A stretch of DNA of 64,000 nucleotides from assembly GCA_028554795.2 (NCBI GenBank), contig CM068832.1, positions 87,393,511-87,457,510 on the forward strand, in the 5' to 3' direction. Numbering within the stretch: position 1 is the first letter of the stretch; every line of letters begins with the position of its first letter. Made by a program: the position numbers and the translations under genes. The stretch comes from Sinohyriopsis cumingii. Taxonomy: Eukaryota; Mollusca; Bivalvia; Unionida; Unionidae. The notes beneath the pieces are model-generated. The model was not told where the DNA came from. It saw only the letters and a list, made by a program, of their open reading frames with translations, and searched no databases. Below, one piece after another: positions 46,024-61,454 of the stretch.

Positions 46024-46660
46024 GGTGGCTCTCTACAGTTTCGTATTTTGCATAGGGTTAGGATTTTAAAGAAAAAGAATTTCCCCAGCTTTCCTCACTG
46101 GTTATACTGGCTATTTAAAAAAGACCTTGTATATCTTAGAAATAATGCAAAGAACCTTTAATTCCCTTTATTTTGGTGTATGATTGATGGGTGTACTATG
46201 GGTTATAGAGTATACAGCTTGGCCTTAGTTCAGATGTGCACCTTTCAAAAAAGTGCTAGCTCTACTTGGTCATTTTCACTTCCTGAACTTCAGAGGTAAA
46301 TTGAAAAAAAAGAGCCGATAACTTTTTTACATTTTATATATTTGGTAATTCATTCATTGCACTTTCAGAAGCTGGTATTGTCTAGTCTGGCAAAATTAAT
46401 TTTCCCTATTTTAATAGCTGCTATGTATAGTGTACTTTAGACTAATTCAGGCTAATGTTTTTAATACAAGCGAGCGGTCATTTTACTTAGCAGTGTGCTT
46501 AAATCACGTAAAATTTCCAAAAGTACAACATCCACATTACATTAATGTAGCATAGAGGTATGCCAACATTCTCTCTATTGTGCATGTTTTAAATGCGAAC
46601 TACTTCACCTTACATACGTCACTCTCTCAAAAGTACATATTATCTGGTGTGTGCCCCCAT
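46024..46660 (+). repeat. 0.64-kb direct repeat, copy 1
   Basis: It starts 'gtggctctctacagtttcgt' and ends near 'tatctggtgtgtgccccc'. It is about 95% like 47,372-48,014. The left flank is satellite DNA ('ccaaggataag'). See copy 2 for interpretation. Confidence 0.85.
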
Positions 46661-47371
46661 AAAGAGAATATAGGTATTATTTTTGTATGATTTAATTATG
46701 TTTATAAGGCTGAAACATTTAAGTCGCAAGCAACAAAACAATCCTTTTGAATAATTATCCTGCCTTTGCCCCCACAGAATAGTATTTATGAGTGTCAGAG
46801 TCTCTAACAAGTCCAGCCTCCCCCCATGATAAAAAGTGAGCCTTTTTAAGAATACATATTACATTTTGTAAACATAGCAACCAAAGTTATGCTGAAAGAC
46901 AGGAATATGAAACTTGCCAGAATTATTTCCGAGATATCAACAATGAATTTTACAATTTGAAAAGGGAGGTAACTCATCAGGTTCATAAAGGTCAAAGGTC
47001 AAAGTGCAAAATATTTGCCTATTGTTTAATATGGAAGAAGCGAATTCACTTTCTCATCATTTATTTTTTATTTCATTGCAAATAAATGAAAAGGAACATT
47101 TTCACAATATATTTCTGTCACTTATTGCAACAGTTTAAAATTTAAATTGACTCTATTCCTATATTCTAAGACTTCTAATTTCCCCATAATTAAGGTCACT
47201 ACTCACACAAACATGCCTCATGGCAAATTATGTAAGCAAGAGCAAAATGATCATAATTAGCTTATTTTCATGCTTAACATCAATATGAATGTACCATTTT
47301 ATTCAGAACATCATACATAATTATATGAAAATAAAAAAAATAATTGCAAACATTTTTATATTTGCTTTAAT
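46661..47371. other. segment between the two direct repeats
   Basis: About 0.7 kb of AT-rich DNA that is not satellite and has no coding frame. If the direct repeats are terminal, this is the interior of one inserted element. Confidence 0.4.
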
Positions 47372-48014
47372 GTGGCACTCTACAGTTTCGTATTTTGCAT
47401 AGGGTTAGATTTTAAAGAAAAAGAATTTCCCCAGCTTTCCTCACTGGTTATATTGGCTATTTAAAAAAGACCTCAAATATCTTAGATATAATGCAAAGAA
47501 CCTTTAATTCCCTTTATTTTGGTGTATGAATGATGGGTGTACTATGGATTATAGAGTATACAGCTTGGTCTTAGTTCAGATGTGCACCTTTCAAAAAGTG
47601 CTAGCTCTACTTGGTCATTTTCACTTCCTGAACTTCAGAGGTAAATTGAAAAAAAAAGAGCCAATAACTTTTTTACATTTTATATATTTGGTAATTCATT
47701 CATTGCACTTTCAGAAGCTGGTATTGTCTAGTCTGGCAAAATTAATTTTCCCTATTTTAATAGCTGCTATGTATAGGGTACTTTAGATTAATTCAGGCTG
47801 ATTTTTTAACACAAAGGAGCAGTCATTTTACTTAGCAGTATGCTTAAATCACGTAAAAATTCCAAAAGTACAATATCCAAAAGAAATATCCACATTACAT
47901 TAATGTAGCATAGATGTATGCCAACATTCTCTCCATTGTGCATGTTTTAAATGCGAACTACTTCGCCTTACATACATCACTCTCTCAAAAGTACATATTA
48001 TCTGGTGAGCGCCC
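47372..48014 (+). repeat. 0.64-kb direct repeat, copy 2
   Basis: It starts 'gtggcactctacagtttcgt' and ends 'tatctggtgagcgccccc', where the satellite resumes ('taaaccatgggctttgtgg'). Because satellite DNA abuts the left side of copy 1 and the right side of copy 2, the 2-kb block 46,024-48,014 behaves as a single insertion with long direct terminal repeats. Each repeat also has weakly inverted ends (ggtggctctc / gggggcgctc), so two related MITE-like copies are an alternative. No protein-coding part is seen. Confidence 0.8.
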
Positions 48015-48501
48015 CCTAAACCATGGGCTTTGTGGAATATGGGTATTCCAAGAATAAAACTATAGTTGGCATGAATATGGGCTTTGTGGAATATGGGTAC
48101 TCCAAAGATATAGCTATAGTTGGCATGGTTATTGGCCGTGTTGAATATGGGTACTCCAAGGATAAACCATGGCAATGAGCTTTGTAGAATATGGGTACTC
48201 CAAGAATAAACCATGGGTATGGGCTTTGTGGAATATGGGTACTCCAAGGATAAACCATGAGTATGGGCTTTGTGGAATATGGGTATTTCAAGGAAAGCAC
48301 TTTAATTTTCATATGGGTTTTGTAGAATACTAGTAGTACAAAGGAAAATACTTTATTTTAGATATGTTTGGGTTTCATGAAACACTGGTACTCCAAGGAT
48401 AATGTTTTATTTTTCATAAGATATGGGCTTCATAGAATACTTGTAACACACAGGTAACACTTTATTTTGTATGAATGGGCACCATAATCAAGCCGTCTAC
48501 A

Positions 48502-48725
48502 ATTTGTTGTTATTGTTGTTGTTTTCAGCACACAATAGGCTATACATGACAGCCAGTATACATAACTGGTGGAGGGAAGAACCTGGGAAACCCCAGGAAG
48601 AACCACTGCCCCATATTAAACTACTGGCAAACTTTCTCATCAACCCTCATTTACTGAGTCCAAGACTCAAACACACAGTCAGATGTGAGATGTAAGTGAT
48701 TGATAATGTTTAGTGTTTTAGAACA
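48502..48725 (-). repeat. tRNA-derived SINE, family 1, diverged
   Basis: It shows a GTT-type tail at 48,502-48,523, then 'ttcagcacacaataggctat' and 'acatgacagccagtat', 'actactggcaaactttctca' and 'ccaagactcaaac' (B box complement, altered). The head is poorly preserved. Confidence 0.7.
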
Positions 48726-49093
48726 TATTGAATCTTGCATCCCTATTTACAATTTGCTTGTAAAATATAAAATCTGCTTAACAACATACATGTACATAAG
48801 GTTTTAGAATAAGGATGAAGCCAGGCTATTTGACTCATTTCATAGCAACCAATGAATATCAAATTGCTGAATGTCATAATAATTAAATTATCACTTGAGT
48901 CTGAACCTAATGCAATTCATCCAAATAAATAAAGGAAAGTTTAATATATTAATCTTGTACAAAACTGGCATAAAAATATATCCAATAATTAAAATCACTT
49001 ATGCTATATCCTTGTAAGCTAATTCAAAAACTTGTCATAAACAGATGGAACAGATCATTGTCAAACAAATCAGCCTTAAATATAACAGCTTAC
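48726..49093. other. intronic DNA
   Basis: This is the start of the 10.3-kb intron as transcribed on the minus strand. Nothing recognised apart from the donor gtaagc at 49,088-49,093. Confidence 0.4.
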
Positions 49094-49212
49094 ATTTAAA
49101 AGCATCATCATCACATGTCTGTCCAAGACATGTTACTGTACATTCCATCTTGAGTGGATCAACAGAAAGTCCACAATTGAAACTGTCTTGAGAAAACTTC
49201 AGTAAATGTGCT
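49094..49212 (-). CDS. double hot-dog protein, internal exon
   Basis: This 119-base exon has acceptor 'ttattatttcag' (ending 49,213) and donor 'aaat|gtaagc'. It encodes AHLLKFSQDSFNCGLSVDPL then 'KMECTVTCLGQTCDDDAFK'. The first base completes an Arg codon with the exon at 51,556, and the last base starts the Ser codon completed at 38,792. It has five Cys in 39 residues; the significance is unknown. The in-phase join on both sides is the main support. Confidence 0.7.
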
Positions 49213-49365
49213 CTGAAATAATAATAAAATAAATACCAACAATACAAGGGTTTCATTTATCTCTCTTTCTCTCATTCTCTGTGTGTGTGTATACATATAT
49301 ATATATGTACTGCAGTACAAAATATTAATAAAACAAATACCAACATTTATCTCTCTTTCTCTCAC

Positions 49366-49368
<3 letters not shown>

Positions 49369-49428
<60 letters not shown>
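49369..49428. repeat. (TA)n microsatellite within a ~110-bp local duplication
   Basis: About 30 TA units. The flanking text ('aaataccaaca...tttatctctctttctctca...' and 'gcagtacaaaatat') also occurs at 49,228-49,330, so the segment is a tandem duplication that carried the microsatellite. Confidence 0.9.
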
Positions 49429-49430
<2 letters not shown>

Positions 49431-49819
49431 CAGTACAAAATATACAACCTTACAAAATGTCACATTTTATTTATAATGCAGAGGTACATGCAGTTCCCAT
49501 TTTGTTCCTGAGAGAAGCTTAAATTCGTTTAACATTTAAAAGTTATGAGTAAATATGTAAATGAAAGCTCAGTGTATTGTTTGCATTATGATAAAAATCT
49601 GCCTTAGATTTTTAATCACCATCATGAAATTTGAAAATTTTAATAAGATTTCATAAATTGTGTTAGCATGTCTTTCATATATTTTCTCAGCAAAGAAGAT
49701 TTGATTAAATATCAATCATTGCAAATGTTGATAACTTACTATTGGTGGCAACAATCTAAGAAATTAATAACAATTAATGACTTATTACCATGTCAATTTT
49801 TTATTTGTTTTGTTTAATT

Positions 49820-50185
49820 AGTATCCCCATACACCTGAGTGTAGGGTGATTTTTATTGGTATGAAATCACACTAATTAATGTGTGTGAGCTAATCAGTAT
49901 CTCCATATACCTGAGTGTAGGGTGATTTTTATTGGTATGAAGTCACACTAATTAATGTGTGTGAGCTAATCAGTATCTCCATATACCTGAGTGTAGGGTG
50001 ATTTTTATTGGTATGAAGTCACACTAATTAATGTGTGTGAGCTAATCAGTATCTCCATATACCTGAGTGTAGGGTGATTTTTACTGGTATGAAGTCACAC
50101 TAATTAATGTGTGTGAGCTAATCAGTATCTCCATATACCTGAGTGTAGGGTGATTTTTACTGGTATGAAGTCACACTAATTCCCT
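49820..50185. repeat. 76-bp tandem repeat, about 4.7 copies
   Basis: The unit reads 'gtatctccatatacctgagt' + 'gtagggtgatttttattggt' + 'atgaagtcacactaattaat' + 'gtgtgtgagctaatca'. The 'ctgagtgtag' starts at 49,835 and 49,911 give the period. Copies are nearly identical. Each contains a near-palindrome (cacactaattaatgtgtg). Confidence 0.95.
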
Positions 50186-51555
50186 TGAGGAGTAGTAGCT
50201 ATAAGAAGTTTCTTCAAGATGACTTTCATGGTGGCTGTATCAGATGAATGGACAACACCATTTTCTTGTATGACGAACTAGACCATGTAACAGTCATGTA
50301 TGTAATGAATGTTGGCAAACATCCAAGCAGTTTAGGAGAAGTCACAATTACAATATTGTGCTAGCAAACTAATGGACAATGGATGTAGACAACATGCCAG
50401 CCCATGAGCATTTCTGGCTTATGATGTAGACAAAATGCCATCCCATAAGCATTTCTGGCATATGATCAGTAGAGCTGAAAAATAAGATGGTAGCTTGAAA
50501 CCATGTAAGCCAGATTCAATTTATGTGCCAAAGAAAGCATAGAAGGAACTTGAATATTATATTGAAAGCTTTGAGAATTTCTATATAGCTCAATATGAAC
50601 AATTAACATTTGTTATTATAACTAGCATATGACAGGTATGTTTACAAATGTATAAAATAACATAATATTATACAGTAGTCAACTGGGCAACCTAACTTAT
50701 TTCTGGAAGCCACTGGGATTTTGGCACAAAACATGACAGACTTTGCATTAACTTAGTTGTGGTGTGCAAGGCATGCACATCCCATGATGCACATTTAGCA
50801 TCACTTTGAAGTATTTGATGCAAAGATGTTGGAAATACAGCATACATAATTGTAATCCATTTTTAATAAACCTTGGGAAAGTAGGTCACAGTGACACAAT
50901 ATTGGTGCACAACACATGCTCAGAACATGATATAACATCAGTGGAATTTTATGATAATAAATGAAATAATATATAAATAATAGTTCACATAATGAGAACA
51001 AATGGAGGGAAACATTGAGAGAGAAGCAATGTTAATCATTTGGTATATAATGCCCTCTTCTCAACGTGAGGGCATTACAAAGAAATTAGTCATGAATACA
51101 ATAACTGTAAGGCAGGTTAGCACAACACAGAACTATTATTTTCACACACTATATATTAAGACTACAAAAGATACAAAAACATGTTGCATATAATTATATT
51201 CCCCAAAGTACCTGCTCTATAATCCTCAGTATATTAGCTGAACTACACAGGTAAAAGATATGAATGAGGGGCATTAGGGGCATTGCATATTCCATCTTCC
51301 ATTTGTTACTATTTGCAGATCTGAACTATATGTAAGTCTTGCCTTTTTTTTAATAAATGAATAAATACATGCATAGTGATCCTTTTGTTGTGGCAATGGC
51401 AGCAGCAACAGCATCAACTCAGTGTTACAAATTTTGAGAAAATCAATAATTGACGTTTTGTAAATTCTCTCTCTTTAATAACATGGTTGAAACCTCCCCA
51501 CCACACATTTATTGATTCCAGATTTAGACTTTTGTAAGAAGGGGTGATATACAAC
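50186..51555. other. intronic DNA
   Basis: Part of the intron between the first and second coding exons of the hot-dog gene. A small duplication ('agcccatgagcatttctggc...tatgatgtagacaa') lies at about 50,380-50,470. Otherwise nothing recognised. Confidence 0.4.
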
Positions 51556-51628
51556 CTGTATGCTGTCAAATCCAGACCTCCTTCCTCCTCTTCTGCTGCT
51601 GAGCTTGACTTGGACTTTTCCATTTTCA
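51556..51628 (-). CDS. double hot-dog protein, first coding exon
   Basis: A 73-base exon on the minus strand has acceptor 'gaatcctttag' (ending at 51,629) and donor 'atacag|gttgta'. The start codon I prefer is at 51,621-51,623. It gives MEKSKSSSAAEEEEGGLDLT then AY, and the two remaining bases AG join the next exon as AGA (Arg). The N-terminus is acidic, disordered and not a signal peptide, so the product is likely cytosolic or nuclear. The five bases before the ATG would be 5' UTR continued from an upstream exon. The non-consensus donor (gttgta) is a weak point. Confidence 0.55.
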
Positions 51629-51728
51629 CTAAAGGATTCAAAATAATTACTAAGCAATAAGTAAATTGGGCTCTTCACATTTGCTTCTTCTTGTACACTG
51701 GGCATGTGGCATCAGATGTACTGAGAAG

Positions 51729-51744
<16 letters not shown>

Positions 51745-51796
<52 letters not shown>
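51745..51796. repeat. (TA)n microsatellite with poly-A
   Basis: About 26 TA units follow a ~15-base A run. Confidence 0.92.
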
Positions 51797-51799
<3 letters not shown>

Positions 51800-52335
51800 C
51801 AATTAAGCAACAAAAATTGTTCCATTTAATATTTAATAGGCAAACCTAAACAAATACATTAAATAAAACAATAGCAAAGAGATTTTTAAATACAATTTGA
51901 AAATTGTCTTTGTTATGAATTTGTTTCTGAAAGAGAAAGAATATATTAATATTGTTTCAAAAGTGAGTAGCTATCTCATTCTTTTAGCAACATAGACTGG
52001 ACAGTTATCTTCCAGAATGGATAATTCCCCATCAGAGAATTATTCATTTGAAATTAACAGTCAAAATGTTTCATCAAAGTAATGATGTTAAACTAGCCAA
52101 TGTGCCTTCAGTCAGATTTATAACACCACTTCAGGTAACATACCCCCAGTGTGTTATTAAAATATTCTTGAAAGGCACTATATAGACTTAATCCACATTC
52201 TTTGATGGGTTTTAACTAAACATGAACTGCTGCAGTTGTCCAAAACATTTTTCTTAACACTAAAAGTTAGACTATATCTGTGACTTTCAACTTATATCTC
52301 TCTTTACACAGGTAACACATGACCCACAATTCAGT

Positions 52336-52445
52336 GAAGAAATCAGTTTGATTCCTTTCAGTGGACAAATCAGGATGATTCCTATCAGTAGAGAAATCAA
52401 ACTGATTCTATTAAATGTAAACATCTGTTTGATTCCTTTAATTGC
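52336..52445. repeat. short degenerate tandem repeat, ~33-bp unit
   Basis: Four copies of a unit like 'aaatcagtttgattcctttcagtggac' lie in a row with diverged spacers. Confidence 0.6.
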
Positions 52446-55400
52446 ATCTTTTGAATATGTAACTCTTTAATCTTCTGACAGATCCAATAAACATTCACAA
52501 TAATATTCTTAAAATGGATAATTGGGTCCTGGAAAGATTGTCATGGATATCTAATGTTTGGTCTTCCCACCCATTTCTTGCTTTCTGTGGGCCATTTTAT
52601 GTAAGTCAAATTTGTCTGAATTGCAAAATGCAATATTCCAGCAAATACATATACTGTTCTACCACTAAAATCTTTCCTGGCTAACTGATTCATCACTTGC
52701 TTCTAATCAACAGTCATTTTCTATACCACGAGGTGCCATATTTTGTTTATAAGTGAAATCTAAAAATTAAGCTTGCTGCAAGATTACAATTTCAGACTAT
52801 AATTTGTTATGTATATTTAATTTGTACTGTTTTTTTTATATTAATTTGGTTCTCCAATATTATGATGTTGTTTAATTGTATCTTGGAAATAACCTTGTCC
52901 CAAATCACGTTCACTATGAACAAGTACGATCCTGACTAAATACAGTGACGAACTGCATTAAGTCATAGTATTTCCTGAAAATGCTAATTGTGATCTAGGT
53001 CAAGTAGAAGGCTTTATAATCTTGTTTATCTAGAAAATATTCATTTGTACTGTAAAGATCATGAAGCAGAATCAACTGTATTGTTGTTATGAGAATTTTG
53101 ACTTGGGTGATATTTATTCGAATTATTATTCTCTGTAATTATAAAGTGCTTAATAATATTCTTGGGCAGAGACTATTAATTTGGAATTATAGTGATTTCA
53201 AACAAAGATATCTTGGATTATATCTGTGTAATTCTGTTGGCACACCATCACACTTCAGGTCATTGGTACATCATCACATTAAAGACAACAGGCACATCAA
53301 TAATTTTAGTCCTGGACCTTATTTTTAAAGCCACATGAATTTAATTAGAACTTTGTTCATTAGGAATGGGGATAGAACATTTTTGAACTATTAAATTAAT
53401 TCTCAATACTGCGTGTTCTTTTTAAATTTTCACTTTGTATTCTAATGAAATAAATTATTTATTGAACATACAAAACTAACTGGGTATGGCTCTTTTCTAT
53501 TACTTAGTTTAAGACAAAAGAATTGTAATAACATATTAAGTTCATGTGTGCACACTCATTAAACCATGATGTCAGACTAATTCTTATCAATACAGTGGCC
53601 ATATGAAATAACACTGTACTATTATGCAATTTCATTTTTTCTCACTGGTGGATGCTCATTTTCACCATACATTGTACGATCCAGTCACATAATTTAATCC
53701 TAATTTTATAACCATGGCAAGTTCATTGAATTGTGATCACCATGGACAGATAATGTAGACATTTTCAAACAATGATAATGTTTGTAAAGACCTGCAGTTA
53801 CTTTCTTAGAATACTAAATGCAATATCAATGTTTACTCCTATAATAGTTGAGATAATAAGTTAACCAAATTAAACCACAGAGATATAATAATCTACCTTC
53901 ACTTATGAAATGATTTGCAGATCGGAGCATCTTAAAGTCATGTTTTATGTTACTGTTTCAATGCAGCAAGATCTGGACTAAGATCAACAAATTGTCCAAA
54001 AAAATTCCTGAGTCACTATCTGTTATTTTTAAGTGATCAATCCTGTGCACTGCCATGTCTGCTGTTTGAGACACTAGCCATGTATACTGACACCTAATAA
54101 CAGTGTTCTCTCCCGAAAATTATGATGGCATATCTCCTTTTATGAGCATGGATATCCTAATACATCACATTTGATTAGGCATTTCAACCTCATGAGACTA
54201 AATTCATGACTTTCCCCTTTTTAAAAATAAAACATTGAAATTTCAAACATCTTTGCAATTTTTCAAAACCTAATTTGTGCATCAATAAACAGACACCTAA
54301 ACATATGGATACGCAAATGAAATGAAACATGTAATGATTTTGGTTATAGTTCAAGTTTAAAACCAATCATTAATATATCATTCAGATTTATAAAAGCATT
54401 TTAAGAGTATACGGTTTTGATATTTTACAAAAAGTCATGATCTGTTGGGTATGTTTCATTTTAAGACCATGAAGATGAAACATCTTTGAGCAGTGCTTGC
54501 TTTCATACAATATCATCATCTGCCCTTCATCTCCACCAAAAATACAATATTTGACCATACTAATTCAAATTTGTTTGCCAATTGTCTTTGGCACAAACAC
54601 TTGCTTTTGCAAAAGTATTTGTACATAAAAGGTCTAGCATAATCCAGAGTATGAAATTTTAATTCTGTAACTAATATTCTATCCCAAATTTCACTGTCTA
54701 GAAATACTCTATCATGACAGCATTGTTCATGACAAAATACATGATCAAGTTTTTCGTAAAAATCACAATAAATAGCTACATTTCAATTTGACACTAATAT
54801 GCAGGCTTGCAGTTCCAACTTCTGATATAAGAGAGGAAACTTACAACTTTATTTTGTCTTTGGTTTTAAAGGGATGCTAAATTTCAAATATTATCTATGT
54901 ATCAATTTGACAAATTAAATATCTTTATTTACAATTAAATAAGATCATTTTAGTCTTGAATATATGCAATGCTGACAAAGGTTTAGAGAATCACAATGGT
55001 GACTAAGGTATGTGCACAATGCATTGTGGGAATTTGCACACAATCATGAGGTCTGTGAAAACAGCCAATCAGGGATGGATATCAGTATGTAGGGATCTCT
55101 TTCTGGATGTAGGCCAGATCTGGCCCTCAAGATATCTCATGCACTCATACATATATTGCAAGTAAAGTACACCTTTGGAAACAGAAGAGTAATGGTGAGT
55201 CATTTTTCTATTCATCCCTCACTAATGTTACACTAAATGATAATTTTACTCCCCTTTTACGTGCTTTAATATTTCCAAACCTCCCCCCTCCAAGGTAAGC
55301 CCCACCCACTTTGACAGCTTATGCCTGCAACTATTTCTAATGAAAGCCAATCAAACTGAAATGTCCCAGATAGGGTCAGAGAGCACATTATGCCATCAAA

Positions 55401-57252
55401 TAACTTGAGAATATCAAATGTGTTTCAGGAATGTTTAAAACATTTTTGAATTCTGATGTACTTAAGTTATAAGCTAAAGATACAGTGGACAACTCATGCC
55501 CATTTACTTTTTCTGCATGTGGATGTTATTTTGTATTAGATAAGGGCTACATTGACAATGAACTGAAAATACAGAAAATATGTTGACAGGGTTGCCACTA
55601 ATCCTGCAATATAAGTCACCTCCCTTGACATTTACTATCAATAACAACATAACTGGATAGCACTTCAGTCAGGCTGAGTGCCACTATTTTACTATTTTTG
55701 TACAGAAAGGGTACCCCACTTACAGGGCTACCATTCTTTTAATTTTGATCAGATAATTTCATGAAAAGTGGGAAAATTTTACGTGATAACCCGCGCAAAG
55801 GAAACCATTTGGCTTTTCTCTTAAACTATATGTTATTGGTATGAATCTGATATGGCTCAAATAATATTTTCATGAAAAATCCACAAAACGTGTGTATCAT
55901 AGAGGGTTTCACACGGGGAAAGTTTTATTTATCTATCTAAATATAGAATGTGCCAAAAATATTCTGGTACTTAACTTCGTTTCGTGGGAATAGGGTAATT
56001 GCTATATAACATACCCTCCATCTCATCTTTAACCAGAAATATCAGTTCTCTCCCTTGAGCACCTGGTAGCGGTATCAACCACAGAGTCTGACATTTTATC
56101 AATAAAGGACAAAAAATCTGTGACAACATGAGACCATCTTATCAGCATAATAAATATAAATATATTTATAGTACATTCAGGTGATTTATTGTAAGGTACT
56201 TTACTGACAAAAAGTCAAGACTCCTTTGGTAGAAACTATATGCCCAATGAATATAAATATCATTGCTACTGTTACCGTAACCAGCAGTTTGTTTTTATCA
56301 TTACTGCTACAAAATAGTATAAAACCTGTTTGAAATTAATGTAGTAGTAAAAAAGATAAATACAAATTTATATTGTGTCTTCACAGATGAGATGTGATTG
56401 TTTTCTGTTTGAAGAATAAGACCCCCCCCCACTGTAATAATTCAAAAGAAACTTTTGTAGTCTTTAAGGTTACTCACAGTTCAGGCTGTTGTAGCATCCA
56501 TACCCCCTGCATAAACATCTTCATTTATCTGTGATTTTATTGTAATTTTACACTGCTTAAAAGGTAAGTTAATAGTATTATGACAAAAAATGCCAGCACA
56601 ATCCAACTATGTAATAAAACAATTGCAAAATAAATAAATAAATAAAAATAAAAAGTATATACAGTACTGTATTTAACTTTTCACAGGAAATATTAGAGAC
56701 AAATAAATATTTAATGTAAACTTTCAGTCACAAAAACGATATTTTTAGATGAATTAGTCAAAACAAATTCTAATACAGGTAGACATTTAACAAGAATAAA
56801 TACCTGGATTTTCTTGTTACAATGTCCTTATAGATTTATTTGAAAAGTAAGAAGGCAGATGTTACCAAACCCTTTCTTCACTTTCACATGAATAAAACGT
56901 GAATAAAATCAAAGCTGTACACATAATAAAGCTTTGGGTTTGGGCATACACTCCAAACTGTAAATTCTGAGTAATTAAAGCTGCAAATTCTAGATTGGCC
57001 GTGGCACATTTCACAAAAATGTCCTTTTATATACCACATGCTAGTTGTAGCCTCAACTTGATTTGTTGTGGTTGAGGCTACGAACTGATCCCATATCATG
57101 TAATGGAGCAAAAACAATCATCACTAAAGTGAGAAAAACAAACAGTGTAGAAATCAACTACATAAGTATAATCATGTTGTGAAAGAAGTTTGGCTTATTT
57201 TGAATTTATTAAGCCCTTACATGATAAAATAAATTGGCATGGTTACACTAAC
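52446..57252. other. AT-rich DNA, presumed intron 1 of the hot-dog gene
   Basis: No exon, transposon end or tRNA-like feature was recognised in about 4.8 kb. If the candidate exon at 57.25 kb is right, this belongs to the first intron. Confidence 0.35.
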
Positions 57253-57320
57253 CTCATTCTGTCCGCCATGACAGATAACGCGAGACTCTCACCGTTACCT
57301 CTTTTCTACATAAAGCTTGC
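57253..57320 (-). other. candidate 5' exon and promoter side of the hot-dog gene
   Basis: On the minus strand, 'gagagtctcgcgttatctgt' + 'catggcggacagaatgag' ends at 57,253 with a donor-like gttagt. Local GC is higher than in the surroundings. The small frame MADRMR does not continue in phase into the exon at 51,556, so this would be a 5' UTR exon with an upstream AUG, or the first exon of another transcript. It is the only first-exon-like signal seen between 51.6 and 58 kb on this strand. Confidence 0.3.
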
Positions 57321-57597
57321 CAGATCATATTTGGATATTCTACGCTATATTATATGAATCAAGTGTGAATAATCGCTTCTTGGTGGAATTTCAAAGTTGC
57401 CGATAAACCTTATTTACTTTTAATGCGCAGAATTTCTGACCCAAACCGCACCAAATTTTTACTACAATTTGTTCACATTTCCAAATAAGGCGTCAATGTC
57501 CTTATATGGCACACAAACAAATGAGGCTGAGAACGGAAGTAATCATTATTTGAAATAATATGGCAGACGATCTAAACGAAAATATCGGCTAAAAAAG

Positions 57598-60481
<2,884 letters not shown>

Positions 60482-61398
60482 TAAATTATTAATAGAATAT
60501 TCATATTCATGATAAAATATCGAGTTAAGTTTTTGGGGATGTTATACATTAAATTCGTTAAATACCATGATTCAAACCTATATAATAATACATTTCAAAT
60601 AGTTTTATTTTATTATTATTAACTTTAAGTTGTTTTGTATTGACAACAGTTGAAGGAAAACTGAAAAAGATTGTGATCTTCAAGAACTAAATTTTAATTA
60701 ATTTCAGTGACTATTACTAATAAACACGGATATATACCACTATAACAAATTGGAACCTCACACAATAGGAGTATCTTGTCATAATATGAACATATTAGTG
60801 ATTTTATATGAAATGACATTTTACAACATTTCAAACCCTGGTTCCTTCAGGCTGTATATGGCAAATAAATAACCTGCAAATATATATGTACGCATACATG
60901 ATTTTTTATATATCTTTGTACAGATAACCAATATCATTTTTTCATGACTGGCGTATCTTCGACATGGTGAATTATTACTGATCAATGACAAAGCTTGTGA
61001 TTCATCCACTTTGTCTGACATTAATTAGACACTATGATCCTGGACTGGTGTTTTCGGGGACTTTCCCTCTGTACTCGTCTTGTCAGCTTTATGCTGTGAT
61101 GAATTAACACACAAATAATGTTCATCGTATTATTTATAGCATCGAGAAGCCGTAGTATCCCAATTAGGAGAACATACCTGGACCGCGTCATTACATAGTA
61201 GTATCACGGCTATATGGGCATGAAACATGTTGACACAATTTATTAATAAATGCTTAACAGTTTTATTAGAATGATAATAATCGGTGTGCAGAATTTTACT
61301 TTACTAAAGCATTAAAATCAAAAACAAAACTGGAGAACAAATGTTTATAAATTTGCAAATTTTGCCTTAGTTCAACTATTTCACTGTATATCTCACCA
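60482..61398. other. non-coding DNA
   Basis: An open frame at 60,821-61,021 (-) starts MSDKVDESQALSLISNNSPC and looks protein-like for 35 residues, but nothing around it supports an exon. Confidence 0.3.
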
Positions 61399-61409
61399 CA
61401 CACACACAC

Positions 61410-61454
<45 letters not shown>

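Larger units (their letters stand above)
43255..48470. repeat. mixed 44/54-bp satellite, interrupted by three insertions
   Basis: Two related units alternate. The 44-bp form reads 'ggctttgtggaatatgggta' + 'ctccaaggataaaccatggg' + 'tatg'. The 54-bp form replaces 'aaaccatggg' with 'tatagctatagttggcatgg'. Array blocks lie at 43,255-43,505, 43,832-43,973, 45,228-46,023 and 48,015-48,470, separated by a SINE, a hAT transposon and a pair of direct repeats. Long minus-strand frames (EYPYSTKPIPMPTIAISLEY) are by-products of the repeat and not a gene. Confidence 0.92.

Noticed and set aside
43204-48312. Long minus-strand frames such as EYPYSTKPIPMPTIAISLEY
   Set aside because: They arise from the 44/54-bp satellite, appear in several frames, and have no splice context.
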